From contig OZ025874.1 of assembly GCA_964019415.1 (NCBI GenBank), positions 7,280,092 to 7,344,091 on the forward strand: 64,000 bases of DNA. Direction: 5' to 3'. The notes under the pieces were generated by a model. The model worked only from the letters and a program-made list of their open reading frames with translations. It was not told the origin of the DNA and made no database searches. This document shows, in pieces, positions 1 to 16,683 of the stretch (the first letter of the stretch is position 1; each line of letters opens with the position of its first letter). The stretch comes from Ianthella basta (lineage: Eukaryota; Porifera; Demospongiae; Verongiida; Ianthellidae). The translations under genes and the position numbers were made by a program.

Positions 1-110
1 GGCAGTCAGACTGGGATGGTCAGGTAGACCTGAAGGAGAACAGTGGCCAGATGAAACGTGAACATCACTGTCGATTCATTTCCATCATCCCTTATGATGC
101 CAATCATTAA
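1..110 (+). CDS. Possible 3' end of a gene cut by the window edge
   Basis: From base 3 the + strand stays open for 35 codons and ends at a TAA at 108-110. The translation is charged and protein-like (it contains WDGQVDLKENSGQ and ends in IPYDANH). It could be the last coding exon of a gene to the left. I do not recognise the family. The open frame is short, so chance is possible. Confidence 0.35.
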   Translation, partial: QSDWDGQVDLKENSGQMKREHHCRFISIIPYDANH

Positions 111-497
111 TTGTCACGGTGGTTCTGTACCTAGGATTTGGTCACGCAGTCATCCTTGCCAACTTGTTACAATCATTTCTGTCATTAATACATCACTATC
201 AGTATCACAATTGCACAGTACTTGTCTTGATCACCTTCAAATGGTATTTAATATCAACACTCGCCTTAAGCTTCTTGGTGCAATAATTGTCTGTATATAT
301 TATGCATGGCATTCTGCACATGAATTAATGCATACTAATTAAGGGGTTTATATTATGTGTACAGCAATGTGTTCAGTGACACGTACCCATGTGCATTGGA
401 GGCATGTATGTAATCGTGGATGTAAGCATAATTATGCATGTTTCATCTTTAATTGCCCCTGACCTTTAACTTATGCTAGTTATATTATGACATTGGG

Positions 498-735
498 AAG
501 CTTGTGCTGGTGCTTATATATGACATTGTGTAGCTATAGCTAGCTGGTGCTTATATATGATATTGTGTAGCTATAGCTAACTGGTGCTTATATATGACAT
601 TGTGTAGCTATAGCTAGTTGGTGCTTATATGACATTGTGTAGCTATAGCTAGCTGGTGCTTTTATGACATTGTGTAGCTATAGCTAGCTGCATGGTGCTT
701 ATATGACATTGTGTAGCTATAGCTAGCTGGTGCTT
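498..735. repeat. 37-bp tandem repeat, about 6 copies
   Basis: The unit contains GTGTAGCTATAGCTA followed by GCTGGTGCTTATAT and GACATT. Copies differ by a few bases and small indels. It lies between the left-edge fragment and the FMC1 3' end. I see no coding potential in 111-907. Confidence 0.85.
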
Positions 736-907
736 ATAATTAAGATTAAGCAGCAATGCAATTTTACATGACAAAATACACAATGTCATAATGAAGCCAA
801 AAACTTGACCAGTTGCATGGTTGCATGATGTTGATACTGTACTCTGTGTACACCATAAATAGCATGAACCATTCTGTTGTTGTTTGTGTATATGCTGGTT
901 GCCATGA

Positions 908-2301
908 TCAACTGCCGCCTGACTTGGGCAGTTTGAGTCCAACCAAATGTGCTGCTTCCTCAAGTGGTCTTTCCCCTTTTCCCCTGAACTGCATGACCAA
1001 ATCCTGTAAACAGCCGGAGGACATGCAATAATAAAGTACGCATGTCCTGCAAGATCGTGATACATTGTGACAGACAAGTCACTCAACACAAACTCCTACG
1101 TAACTTAATCAATGATTATCAGTTACTCCATGTTTCAGCTAGCACACTGCATGATTGATTACTGTGTACTGTACACATACTCAGTTACCATTATAGTTCT
1201 ATTACTTTCACACGCCCGGCGGAACAGCCCACGCTGCAGCTGCCCAGGCCATGGCCTGACCAGATTTTTAGGCCTGGCCATTCTTTTGTATAGCAAAGAT
1301 ACTTGCTGGCCTGTGCAAGTGGCCATCTAGGTAAGATTGTCTTGATGTGGCCTGATCATCTTTAAAGTGCTTCCTCCAAGCCTGTTTCAAATCATGCACC
1401 ATCCAATCCAGATACTGCCAATACTGTGCATGCTACAATCTGCACAAATTAACATTTCACAAAATGGCCACTTGGAGGGCATTTTCTGCTTAAGTAAATT
1501 AGTATTTGTGAGACTTTAGACTGATATTCAAAATTTCAGAAAATAAACCCCTGCACAATTGGCAAAAACTGCCGTGGAAGTTAAAGTGAGGACAGAAGAT
1601 ATTGTGCGTACTTTGTGTTTTGCTGAGCTCTGCAGGTAGGCCAAATAGCTGTGGAGAGTTGCTAGTTCCCTGTCAGTTCGTGCTGAGGTGCCTTCAGCCT
1701 TCACCTCTCTGGCCCTACGTGTGATATACTGCCATGCAGGACTCTGAAACTACCAACACAACAATACAAAACAATATTATCATATCTGTGCCACTGCAGC
1801 CATTTTACACCTGCTAGCAATACTTGTAGTAACTCCCAATCCACAAGGAGTGGGTCACACATATACACATTGATTAAAGGGTATTGTACCTATTGGGGCA
1901 TACGGTTACTGAAAACAAAATTTTAATGTAATCGAGAGTGTGACCCGTTAGTGCAGCTACTCCCCTATATAGCTACAGTATTTGCTGAAACTCAGTTGAA
2001 TTGACACTACACATAAATGAACCACAAAAGAGTAATTTTCACTTTACAAGGATATAGAAAAAAGTCAGGATTGGCATGATCCTATTTGCATCGCAGTACA
2101 CAGCATGGTAGCTAGCTACTCTATTAATATAGCAGGCGTGCACGAGTAAGACAGTAATTAGCAGAGCAGGTCATTAACGATACATGCAGGATTGGAATCA
2201 TATAAGGGACTGGATCCCTTCCAACGCACGGGATGCTTTTGGCGGTTCAACAGCCGACACAGCCGTCGCATCAGTGCGAATGTCGTCGTGGTAGTAGCCA
2301 T
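908..2301 (-). CDS. FMC1: FMC1 homolog, mitochondrial ATP synthase (complex V) assembly factor
   Basis: Three exons on the minus strand, 2301-2230, 1743-1612 and 1003-908, all in phase 0, give 99 aa (human FMC1 has 113). The start is the ATG at 2301-2299 with a Thr/Arg-rich N-terminus (ALMRRLCRLLNRQ) that suits a mitochondrial LYR-type protein. Exon 2 gives SPAWQYITRRAREV...ELATLHSYLAYLQ. Exon 3 gives FRGKGERPLEEAAHLVGLK, closely resembling the FMC1 C-terminal signature HGKGERSVEESAGLVGLKLP. FMC1 is known to help assemble the F1 part of ATP synthase in the mitochondrial matrix. The donor of exon 1 (GTGCGT after CAT CCC) was chosen for phase and fit to the family; a donor GTATCG further downstream would be out of phase. 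The gene is divergent from PCBP with 181 bp between starts. Confidence 0.82.
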
Positions 2302-2482
2302 TTGTCATCAGCTGACTGTAGTGCGCACGTCACGTGATCACAGAGCATGCTTTTGTTCCTACACCCACGTGAGTGGATAGCCATCCAAGTCTCGTGAAAG
2401 AAGGTCTGGAAGATTCCACTTTGGAATTGGTCGCCTTCAGGTGAGGCAGCCGAGTGTTTCTGTGATGTAACGTTTTACTCAC
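2302..2482. promoter_or_regulatory. Bidirectional promoter FMC1 / PCBP with two E-boxes
   Basis: The 181 bp between the two divergent start codons must hold both core promoters and 5' UTRs. It carries two CACGTG E-boxes, at 2331-2336 (inside the palindrome TCACGTGA) and 2366-2371. No TATA box is evident. The E-box is the known site for bHLH-zip factors (USF, MITF/TFE, MYC type); which factor acts here is unknown. Confidence 0.6.
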
Positions 2483-8671
<6,189 letters not shown>

Positions 8672-9816
8672 TAGCTGTCCTTGGAAGGGGTGTTCGCAAC
8701 GTTTTTACACTTCTTTTGTTTTCCTTTGCTTCCCTACCCTTTACGGACCACCGACTATGGATCCCATCTTTGATTGTTTGTTTGTCACATCTGGCCACTA
8801 TCATCTCCACTTCCCTCTCATATTACTCTCCATCACTCTTCAAATCCTTGTATTGTTGTTCAACTCCGAGCCCATACTTGCAAAATACCCACCTGCCTAC
8901 GTCAGAGGATGAGAACCATGTCTCAGCCCTTTTGTTCATCAACAGTCTACTCCCTATTCTTTAATACATAGTGCAACGTATTCTCATTTCTGGTCCTAAG
9001 ACATGCTGTACTGTAGTAACGTACCACTCTTTGATTACATGCCCCTGTGATTGCAATGACTCTGTGCGTTTTATGTACTCCATCCTTATATACATTCTGA
9101 CACGTATACTTATCCATGTACGTACTTGCTTACCACAACTGTTTTCTTCTTCCACTTCACATTTTGTTAAATTTCCAACTTTTTCTCCTTGCTGTATACA
9201 TTTCTAAGCATCCATTTTGAGGCAATGTCAGAGATTAATTTGAATGGTTCTGGAGTCGCTATGGTGATGTCCTTCAAGCATGCTTCCAATGTATTGTAGT
9301 GAACCGAGACAGCCACCCATGAGCCAGTTCTAACCAACAGAGACCTTTATAGAGAGGTGGCTGCATTACAGAGGCAGACTGCAATATAATGTTGTAGTGC
9401 TGTAACTGTATTAAGTGGCATATTAATGGGGCCAGGGAAGGTGGCTGCTCAATACAGTGACCATCTCCAACAGGTTCCACTGTATGTTATACATGTTAGA
9501 TATGCATGCAGCTACATGTGAACATGGTTAGGTGCAAATCTGTTCACTGGCCAAGACCAAATGAGTCATCCATGCACAGGTAGCATTTCATCGATCTGCT
9601 ACACACACAACTGCCATTAATGGCACATGCAAAAGCGATGTATTATAATACTGCACTAGCTCTAGCTCATTGTACGAGCCATGCAGTTGTTGAATACTGC
9701 TACTGATCATGCCTGCAACGTGCACACAGCACAGGACAGTTATTCACTTGTTGAAGTGTTACAGATGTATAAAAACAGTTTTAGAAGATGCTGAACATAA
9801 AACAAAACTGTACACA
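8672..9816. other. Convergent intergenic region, PCBP 3' to LOTUS-RRM-Tudor 3'
   Basis: No gene was found between the two convergent stop codons. It contains one copy of dispersed repeat A (9345-9490), with the shared blocks GGGGCCAGGGA and CAGTGACCATCT; the rest is unique-looking AT-rich sequence. Confidence 0.7.
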
Positions 9817-10534
9817 TCAGGTGAATAGTGTTGGAGGATCGAGCGTTGATTGCTGTGTGGTTTCAAGTGCAGATACAAATCTTCCAAATACACCCCTTTT
9901 TGCTTTCCCCTCAACACTGCCTCCTTGGCCAACACTACTTGGTGACAATGGTCGGTCTGACAGAACATCAGCATGCATTGGCTTCAGATCAGAGCCTCTT
10001 TTGGAAATACCTTCAGACGTAGGTAAACTGGTAGTGTAGCTATCTGTGGCCTCCTCCTCCTCCAGGCTCATCAGTGGGAAACTCCCTTCCCATTCCCCTT
10101 TCTGTGTTCCTTGGGAAAATTCTCTTTTCTCTTCCATGCTGATTACTACAGGGTAATCCCCTTTTTGTGGTGCAAAAGAGGGTTCTCCTTCTGATAAGAG
10201 AGCCACACAAGAGCCCTCAGTTACAAGCCTCTCAGCCACACTCTCTCTGCCACAGTTGTCCAAGAACAGCTCCACAGCAACACAAGCTGGAGGTCTTATG
10301 GGTCCATCATGGAACAGGGAAAATACCTATACACATGTGTGTGGTACACACATGCATACACAACATACACAGGAGAGAGGAATGTATACAGTACGTGGAC
10401 AGTGAAATAAGATAGTGGAATGGTCCAATATCACACCCATACAACTTCAGTGAGCAGGGAAATGTCATTATTAAAATTGTAAGTAAACAATGAAGTGAAG
10501 GCAATCGAAGAATTGTTTGGTATATCACATACTT

Positions 10535-10611
<77 letters not shown>

Positions 10612-10928
10612 ACACATGTACATAAACACAGAAAAGACTTTAACAAAAAGCTGGGACACAGCCAAGAATGCTCCAATACAAGAAGCAGTCTTGCGTGCAA
10701 GAGCTTACACTGTTACTACGTACTAACCTCGCAGTTGTTTGTCAGTTTCCATAGCAACTGGCAGTCAAGAGGCCACCAGCCTTGCAGGTGTGAAGAGCAG
10801 ACTCCATGGAGACAGCATGGAATGGCAAGAGGTGGCACAGAGGCCAACGAGTGGGGTGGAGGGAGGTGTCGCACGTCACACAGGGGCACCGTCAGGTTGC
10901 GGCCAGTGTCCACGTCCATCACACAAAT

Positions 10929-11014
<86 letters not shown>

Positions 11015-13611
11015 ACACACACACACATGTGCACATACAGGAACACACAAGTATAGGGAGTGATTAATGGAAACTTGCTACAGGCAGCCTACAGTGCTCC
11101 AGTCTACAGCGCTCCGGCCTATAGTGCTCCAGCCTACAGTGCTCCAGCCTACAGTGCTCCAGCCTACAGCGCTCCAGCCTACAGTGCTCCAGCCTACAGT
11201 GCTCCAGCCTACAGTGCTCCAACCTACAGCGCTCCAGCCTACAGCGCTCCAGCCTACAGCGCTCCAGCCTACAGCGCTCCAGCCTACAGTGCTCCAGCCT
11301 ACCTGATCAAGGACGTCGTGGAATGCTACCACAACAACTCTGATCCATCTCCCTTGGGCAAAAACACAGTATATGTCCCCTTCCCTGGGCTGAGGGGAAA
11401 GAATTAGACATGAGTGAATTTGAAATGCATGTCTTAGTACCAACCAGCTGTCTTGAACACACTTAGCTCAGGTATGTACAGAAGCGCTGTTACAAGACAA
11501 CCTCTCTACAGAGACCAGTCCCTCAACCTCCCCATAGTGCATTCCACTACACAAGAAGCACCTCTGCTACAAGACCACCTCTCTACAGAGACCAGTCCCT
11601 CAACCTCCCCATAGTGCATTCCACCACACATGAAGAAACTTTGCTACAAGACCACCTCTTTAAGGAGACCAGTCCCTCAGATCTCAACTGCACCCCTCCC
11701 CCCCCCCCCCACACACACTCAGTGCACCTACTTACCACTGCACCAATAAGAGGATGCAGCTCATTTTTAGCAATGGAACTCGACAGGTTTTCAAGGTCTC
11801 TCACAACTGTAGGAGACGTCTGCACATAAAATAGATCTGGAGACACAACCTGGATGGACAGAAGCAACAGAGCTTGTCTTTAATTATCACTCCATATCAG
11901 AATGAAGTAAAATGCTTCATATCTGCAGTTTGCAATAATATTATAATTGGTTATAATTTCAATGAGATGAACCACACACAATCTCAGTTCCCATGCAAAT
12001 AACTGAAAGTAGTCTGTTCTACACACATAATATACAATAGTATATACCTAATGTGACAATGTACTACATGTACGCATGGAACATGTTGGCTGAGAGAACA
12101 TGATCTGTATTTCTATGGCAGCATCACATACCCACCTCTGAGACACAGCATTGCTGCAATACAGTGGACACGCCTTCCCTCGTGATGACAGTTTCATCCT
12201 CAAGGAGGGAAGAGGTATCAGAACTAACAGTGCCATTGCATTGGTCCTCAAAATACGGGTCTTCCAATTCTTCATCAGATTCAGTGGGTCTTGGTAGAAA
12301 CATATCAGAGAATGTAGCAGGGGCAGGTCTTTCCCTTAACTTTATGGGGGATTCCGTGGGAGTATCCAATGCTGACAACGATAGTTGGTCCAAACACGCC
12401 TTAAGCTTGGCCATTGGGGATTTTCCCAAGTGCGTCTGAGTACCAACCAAGCTGTCTGGGTTGTCATGGCAATATTGGGAAGGTGGAGGATACCCTTGAC
12501 TATGTGGTGTTTGAGCAGTGTCCTTTAAACCTGGAAGGAGACCCACTGCACATTTAGCATGAGATGGGTTCATCGAGGTGCCTTTGAAGGAGCCAGTCTG
12601 TCCCTGACTGGGTTTGCTGACTTTTGGCGTGCCCCATCTGATAACAAGGGTTTTCCCCTTGTAGTGGGAGTAGTTAAAGTTGGTGAAAGCCTGTTGGGCT
12701 TCACCTAGGGTGCTGAAGTCAACAAACCTTTAAAAAGAACAACACAGGATGCCCGGTTAACACATTACACCGATACACAATAAATATCAGTTATAGCTTA
12801 CGCAAAGTGTCCTTTGCTTGTGACAAACACCCTTGTGATGGTACCAACTGAGCTGAACAGCTTCTTCAGTTGGTCTTGCTGCATGGGCACATGTACAAGG
12901 AGTCAACATTCACAGATAAATGAGGCATCGATCATCATCTTCATCATCATAATGATCATCGTTGACTTGCATGTGTGGTAGACGCACATTCTAATCACTA
13001 TAACTAAAGCATAGAGGTGCATAGTATGCTATCATATGTTGATGGGAGGGGGCGGGGCAGAGGGGGAGGGGGGACTTATTGATGGTATGGAGGGTCGGTT
13101 TTGTAATTACCTTCCAATGTTCCCTTTCCCATTGAAAGTCAGGCTCTGGTTTGTAGCGGACACACACAGTGACTGGCTGGATCCCAGACGCATCTTGCCC
13201 AACGTTTGTCTTGACACTATCACGTTTTGGCGTCTTCCGCTTCGACTTCTTTCGATGAGGCTGGACACGAGGTGACTTGTGCGGCACTCTCCCCGTCTCC
13301 TTCCCTTTTAGTAGGAGTTCCTCCTTCTTCTGGCTCCACTGCGCCTTTAGCAGTGGAATGCTGACATAGCTGTGACCCTCGGCGACTCCAAACGCCCTAT
13401 GGTCCTCCTCAACAGTGTCGTAAATCAACTGCGCACAAGTCGTCATTTCTTGTAGCATGGCAAGAGGAGACTGGTAGCCCAACGACTTCCATGGAAAATC
13501 GGAGCCAAATAAGGACTTGTAGTCTTTTGTAAAGTTCTTCAGCAACACTCCTTTCTTGCTTGAAAGCAGCACTGCCCTTGTGGCTTTGCACACCTCCTGG
13601 GGAATCGCCAT
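9817..13611 (-). CDS. LOTUS-RRM-Tudor protein (TDRD family, germ-granule type)
   Basis: Seven exons on the minus strand: 13611-13111, 12878-12802, 12727-12136, 11849-11736, 11389-11303, 10928-10728, 10326-9817. They join in phase to 693 aa. An N-terminal LOTUS/OST-HTH domain (about 5-75; LLSSKKGVLLKNFTKDY, GYQSPLAMLQEM) is followed by a basic linker and an RRM (about 147-230; RNP1-like KGHFAFVDF, then FNYSHYKGKTLVIRWG). After an acidic region comes an extended Tudor domain (about 391-570; DLFYVQ, GDIYCVFAQGRWIR, CDVRHLPP...IPCCLHGV). LOTUS domains of TDRD5/TDRD7/Oskar bind Vasa helicase or RNA, and Tudor domains bind methylated arginines of Piwi-type proteins, so a role in piRNA or germ-granule biology is likely. 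TDRD10 is the known RRM-Tudor protein, and TDRD5/7 have LOTUS plus Tudor; this one combines all three. The C-terminal 120 residues are low complexity. Confidence 0.85.
10534..10611. repeat. (CA)n microsatellite, intron 6 of the LOTUS-RRM-Tudor gene
   Basis: About 38 CA units between exons 6 and 7. Open frames of His/Thr or Cys/Val here are repeat translations. Confidence 0.95.
10931..11028. repeat. (CA)n microsatellite beside the exon 6 acceptor
   Basis: About 45 CA units, read as (GT)n on the gene strand, run directly into the acceptor of exon 6 (GTGTGTGCAG at 10931 and below). Confidence 0.95.
11089..11300. repeat. 15-bp minisatellite, about 14 copies
   Basis: The unit is CTACAGTGCTCCAGC with T/C variation at one position (AGTGC or AGCGC). 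It starts at the donor of exon 5 of the LOTUS-RRM-Tudor gene (minus-strand GTAGGCTGG), so it is intronic. The Tyr-Ser-Ala-Pro repeat reading on the plus strand is not a gene. Confidence 0.95.
11490..11680 (+). repeat. Repeat family B, tandem copies
   Basis: Two and a half copies of the roughly 72-bp unit (CTCTACAGAGACCAGTCCCT... CATTCCACCACACA) in intron 4 of the LOTUS-RRM-Tudor gene. Confidence 0.7.
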
Positions 13612-13885
13612 TTTTGGTCACGTGGTTATCAGCTGTCGGCGTGTGGTGGTGAGCTGAGGTTCTGTCCCCGATCTGATCGAACTAGACAAGTGAACTATTT
13701 GTTCTGTGAGTGGAGGCAATACAGGCAGTGTGCAATTCAATGTGTTCAAGCACAGATACTCTGAGCTAAGTTTAGAGTGTGTGCCAGGGTGGAGTGTATC
13801 AGCACCACATTGATTCGTTTTCATGGGGACATGATCTTCCTTCTTGTTGTAGTTGACATTGTGCATCTTTGCTGTAAGAAGAGCG
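13612..13885. promoter_or_regulatory. Bidirectional promoter LOTUS-RRM-Tudor / ABRACL with E-box
   Basis: There are 274 bp between divergent start codons. A CACGTG E-box at 13619-13624 lies 8 bp upstream of the minus-strand ATG, so it probably falls in or next to that gene's transcription start region. No TATA box was recognised. Confidence 0.55.
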
Positions 13886-14140
13886 ATGAATGTGGAGCAC
13901 GAAGTGAAGCTTCTGATCGAGGAGATCAAACGGCTTGGGTCACCAAATGAAGAGGGAAAGATCTCGGTCACATTTGGTGTTCTCTTCAATGATGAGAAGT
14001 GTGCAAATCTGTTTGAGGCTATGGTGGGCACCCTGCGTGCTGCAAAGAGGAAGAAGATCATCCAATACGAGGGAGAAATGCTGCTTCAAGGAGCTCATGA
14101 TGATGTCCCTATTGTGCTCCTGAAGGACTCAACTGAGTGA
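13886..14140 (+). CDS. ABRACL: Costars family protein (ABRACL)
   Basis: A single exon of 84 aa starts with ATG at 13886 and gives MNVEHEVKLLIEEIKRLG, later FGVLFNDEKCANLFEAMVG, LRAAKRKKIIQYEGEMLLQG and HDDVPIVLL. This matches the costars/ABRACL family along its whole length (human 81 aa). Costars proteins are small winged-helix-like proteins linked to actin dynamics and cell motility. A frame extension upstream has no ATG, so the start at 13886 is preferred. It lies head-to-head with the LOTUS-RRM-Tudor gene. Confidence 0.96.
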   Translation: MNVEHEVKLLIEEIKRLGSPNEEGKISVTFGVLFNDEKCANLFEAMVGTLRAAKRKKIIQYEGEMLLQGAHDDVPIVLLKDSTE

Positions 14141-14515
14141 AGTGATGACTATAGTGTGTGCCATGTTGGAGTTAATAGTACTGCGTTTTCTACAAATGTC
14201 CGTTAATTTATTAGCTCACAAGTATCACTTTGATGTGTAATTGAAGTGGCTTGTACATAATGTGTGTACATGTACAAGCTGCATTATTTGGTCCTTGCGC
14301 TAATCGGCTCACATGCATGCAAGCTGGATTGCAGTATGACACACAGAGCAATACGTACAAGGTGGCACTCCCCTTGCCCTAGGCTTTTTATTCTTTGTTC
14401 CTAGTAAAGATCACCTGTACTGCCGATTAACCTATATAGCAAGCTATATTACATTTCCTAGCCTGGCATGCTCCATGTTGACAGTCCTGGATTCTCCATT
14501 ACACCTTCCTTTTCC

Positions 14516-14521
14516 AATAAA
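14516..14521 (+). terminator. Candidate polyadenylation signal of ABRACL
   Basis: AATAAA, 376 bp after the ABRACL stop, followed by a T/G-rich stretch (CTCTTGTTGCATGTG). This implies a 3' UTR of about 0.4 kb. Confidence 0.5.
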
Positions 14522-15025
14522 TCTCTTGTTGCATGTGCAGTTTACCCCCGGTGGAAGAAGTCAGTCATTCTGCTGAACTATCTTGGTGCTTTGTGGTGTG
14601 CCAGATTTGGTGTGTGATTCATATACTGCTGCTTGAGAGAACAAAAAGAAACTCAGTGTTTCTTTTTCTCTGTCCTTGACATAATATATTGGACTATGTG
14701 TTAGCGCTACATTGGACCTTTATGTGTGTCCTAACACCTCATGGTGTGGTGCACTTCAATAATGATGATTGGTTGATATAATGTAGTGAGAAGACCTAAC
14801 TACGCTGACGTCTTATCACTTCTAATGCATGGATTTCTACAGCAAAATGTCAACAGAGTACTCTGGATACATACAGTCATGGAAGAGCTATGATTCAACT
14901 CCCAAATTTTGGGTTTGGATTTGAAAGGAGACTCGCGCGTCTCCCTAGTTTAAATGGCGCTTGCCTATACGGGCTACCCGGCGATTCTGAGACCACGTAG
15001 CGTTTGAAGGTCCACTTGTAGCGTG
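14522..15025. other. Intergenic region and TMUB 5' region
   Basis: No gene or repeat recognised. The last 100 bases are GC-richer and probably hold the TMUB promoter. Confidence 0.5.
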
Positions 15026-16096
15026 ATGTCGTTAGTTCAGGGAGTTGGAGACGAAGTCCTCGTATTCTTTGTGTTTATGTTCCTTTTGATAGCCGTACTG
15101 GTTGTCATCTTGCTGAGAGCATCACCATCTGGTGGGCCGAGACTCGCAGGCAGCAATGAGAGACGCGATGATGCGACGGAGAGCTCCAGTCTAGATTACA
15201 ATGGAGCAGGGCAGGCGTCTGACGACTCCGTTGGAACTACTGGGCGGGCGTTTGAAGACACAATGAGAACATCTGGTGAAGCAGAGAGGATGTCTGACGG
15301 GTCCAGGACAGGAAGAATGGATATGGGCGAGGACTATGAGCGTCTTCATGACACAGCAAGGACCCACACCGACCGTAATGCTGTGACATGTGCAAGCAGT
15401 GGTGACAGAGGGGAGCTGAGACGAAGGGTCCCCAGAGGTAAAGTTGCCTCTGCTCACACAGAGCCATCAAGACGTGAGGAAGAGGAGGCTAGTCTTGGTA
15501 ACATTTGGGAAGCTGCTGAAAGAGCGGACGGTGGACAAGAGCAGCAGTTGGCTTCCTCTGCCAATGGTGCCATCAGTCCACCCGAGGAGATGGAGGCACA
15601 TGAGACTGTTCCTGCTCCAGAACCACCAGAGGGGGAGACTTCTGATGTGTTGAGCATAATCTTAGTCCACTTCCAGCAAAGAAATCGGATCAACTGCAGT
15701 CCAGATGACACACTGGCACACCTTGCTGAGGTGCATTTTGCACATGAGCTGGGAGACAATGTTCGTGCCCGGTTTATATACTGTGGGCGCTTGCTTGAAG
15801 CCGAAGCTCCCATGAGGGAACACCACCTTCCACCTGAAGCTGGCATTCACATACACTTCAGTAGAGGTGGGGGCACACACCCAATGCAGGCCACAGGAGG
15901 GCCAGCTGAGCTTGATATCACCTTCCTTTTTCTGCCCCTGTTGGGTGTAGTTCTGTGTGCTGTTTGGGCTGTCCTGTTGTGGAAGCCAGTGTTGTTTACG
16001 CTTTTGACAAAGCTAATGCTTTACTTTCTCTCTTTTGGTTTCGTTTTAATGCTGTATGCACGATTTGGTCAACGAGCCACCGCTGCTCACCAGTAA
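15026..16096 (+). CDS. TMUB: Transmembrane and ubiquitin-like domain protein (TMUB1/TMUB2 type)
   Basis: A single exon of 356 aa with ATG at 15026. The order of parts is the TMUB architecture: an N-terminal membrane helix (about 11-31, VLVFFVFMFLLIAVLVVILL), a long polar acidic/Ser-rich linker (35-205), a ubiquitin-like domain (about 207-282; ARFIYCGRLLEAEAPM, LPPEAGIHIHFS) and two C-terminal membrane helices (about 299-320 and 322-347). TMUB1 (HOPS) is known at the ER membrane, where it takes part in ERAD and receptor recycling; TMUB2 is its paralog. The linker is longer than in vertebrate TMUB1 (246 aa) and closer to TMUB2 (321 aa). No intron interrupts the gene, unlike its neighbours. Confidence 0.88.
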   Translation: MSLVQGVGDEVLVFFVFMFLLIAVLVVILLRASPSGGPRLAGSNERRDDATESSSLDYNGAGQASDDSVGTTGRAFEDTMRTSGEAERMSDGSRTGRMDMGEDYERLHDTARTHTDRNAVTCASSGDRGELRRRVPRGKVASAHTEPSRREEEEASLGNIWEAAERADGGQEQQLASSANGAISPPEEMEAHETVPAPEPPEGETSDVLSIILVHFQQRNRINCSPDDTLAHLAEVHFAHELGDNVRARFIYCGRLLEAEAPMREHHLPPEAGIHIHFSRGGGTHPMQATGGPAELDITFLFLPLLGVVLCAVWAVLLWKPVLFTLLTKLMLYFLSFGFVLMLYARFGQRATAAHQ

Positions 16097-16462
16097 GTGT
16101 ATTCATGGGTTTCTCATTAATATTATTCATTGCATTGCGAACACGCCTGCGGTGAATAGAATGACCGGAAATTCAAGCTAACTTAGGAATTCCGGATGTT
16201 TGTTTAGCTATGCATAATTAGTCGGCCTGCCGACGCAATGCGCTATTGTTGCACAATGACCCGTCTTCCCCCTTTGTTCTTTGTGCCGAAAGTATGCAGG
16301 ACACTCTCCTGCTATTGCAGACTGTACAGAGGTAGCGGAGCAGCCATTTTTCGGCATAGCTGCGTAGTACAGTGTTCGTCCCAGGCACATCAGCTTACAG
16401 CTTGTTGGCCTAGGGTTGCCTCTGTAGCGTCGGTGGAGTCCGTTCCAAAGGAGTCTATCCAG

Positions 16463-16669
16463 GTAAGATTGTTATACAGTGCGCTGCTCCACACATAACG
16501 CGTTTAGTGCGTGACAAATGCAGCTTGTGGAGTGTGATACCTAGTCTTGCGTAGTGTGTGTTTCCAAGGACTACTGCAATGATAGGCTGTCACGGCCAAT
16601 CCAGTGGCACTAGGGCTTAGACAATGAGGATGTGGATGCGGATAACGGTTATCCATATCACGCATGCAG
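16463..16669 (+). other. Likely 5' UTR intron of the collagen gene
   Basis: A strong donor (CAG then GTAAGATT at 16463) and an acceptor (CATGCAG ending at 16669) lie just before the collagen ATG at 16684. If real, the intron removes the upstream in-frame ATG at 16624 and decides the start in favour of 16684. Confidence 0.5.
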
Positions 16670-16683
16670 GCGGCGCAGCGAAG

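Noticed and set aside
649-1089. 146-codon minus-strand frame
   Set aside because: It overlaps FMC1 exon 3 in the wrong frame and continues into the 37-bp repeat; the FMC1 frame has clear homology.
11060-11407. Plus-strand frame of Tyr-Ser-Ala-Pro repeats that looks like a structural protein
   Set aside because: It is the 15-bp minisatellite in an intron of the minus-strand LOTUS-RRM-Tudor gene; exon 5 of that gene overlaps its end and fits the Tudor domain.
13853-13885. N-terminal extension of ABRACL
   Set aside because: The extension begins at TTG, has no ATG, and the family starts at MNV.
16624-16683. Upstream in-frame ATG at 16624 as collagen start
   Set aside because: It would place 20 polar residues before the hydrophobic signal peptide, and a strong splice acceptor at 16668-16669 suggests that ATG is intronic.
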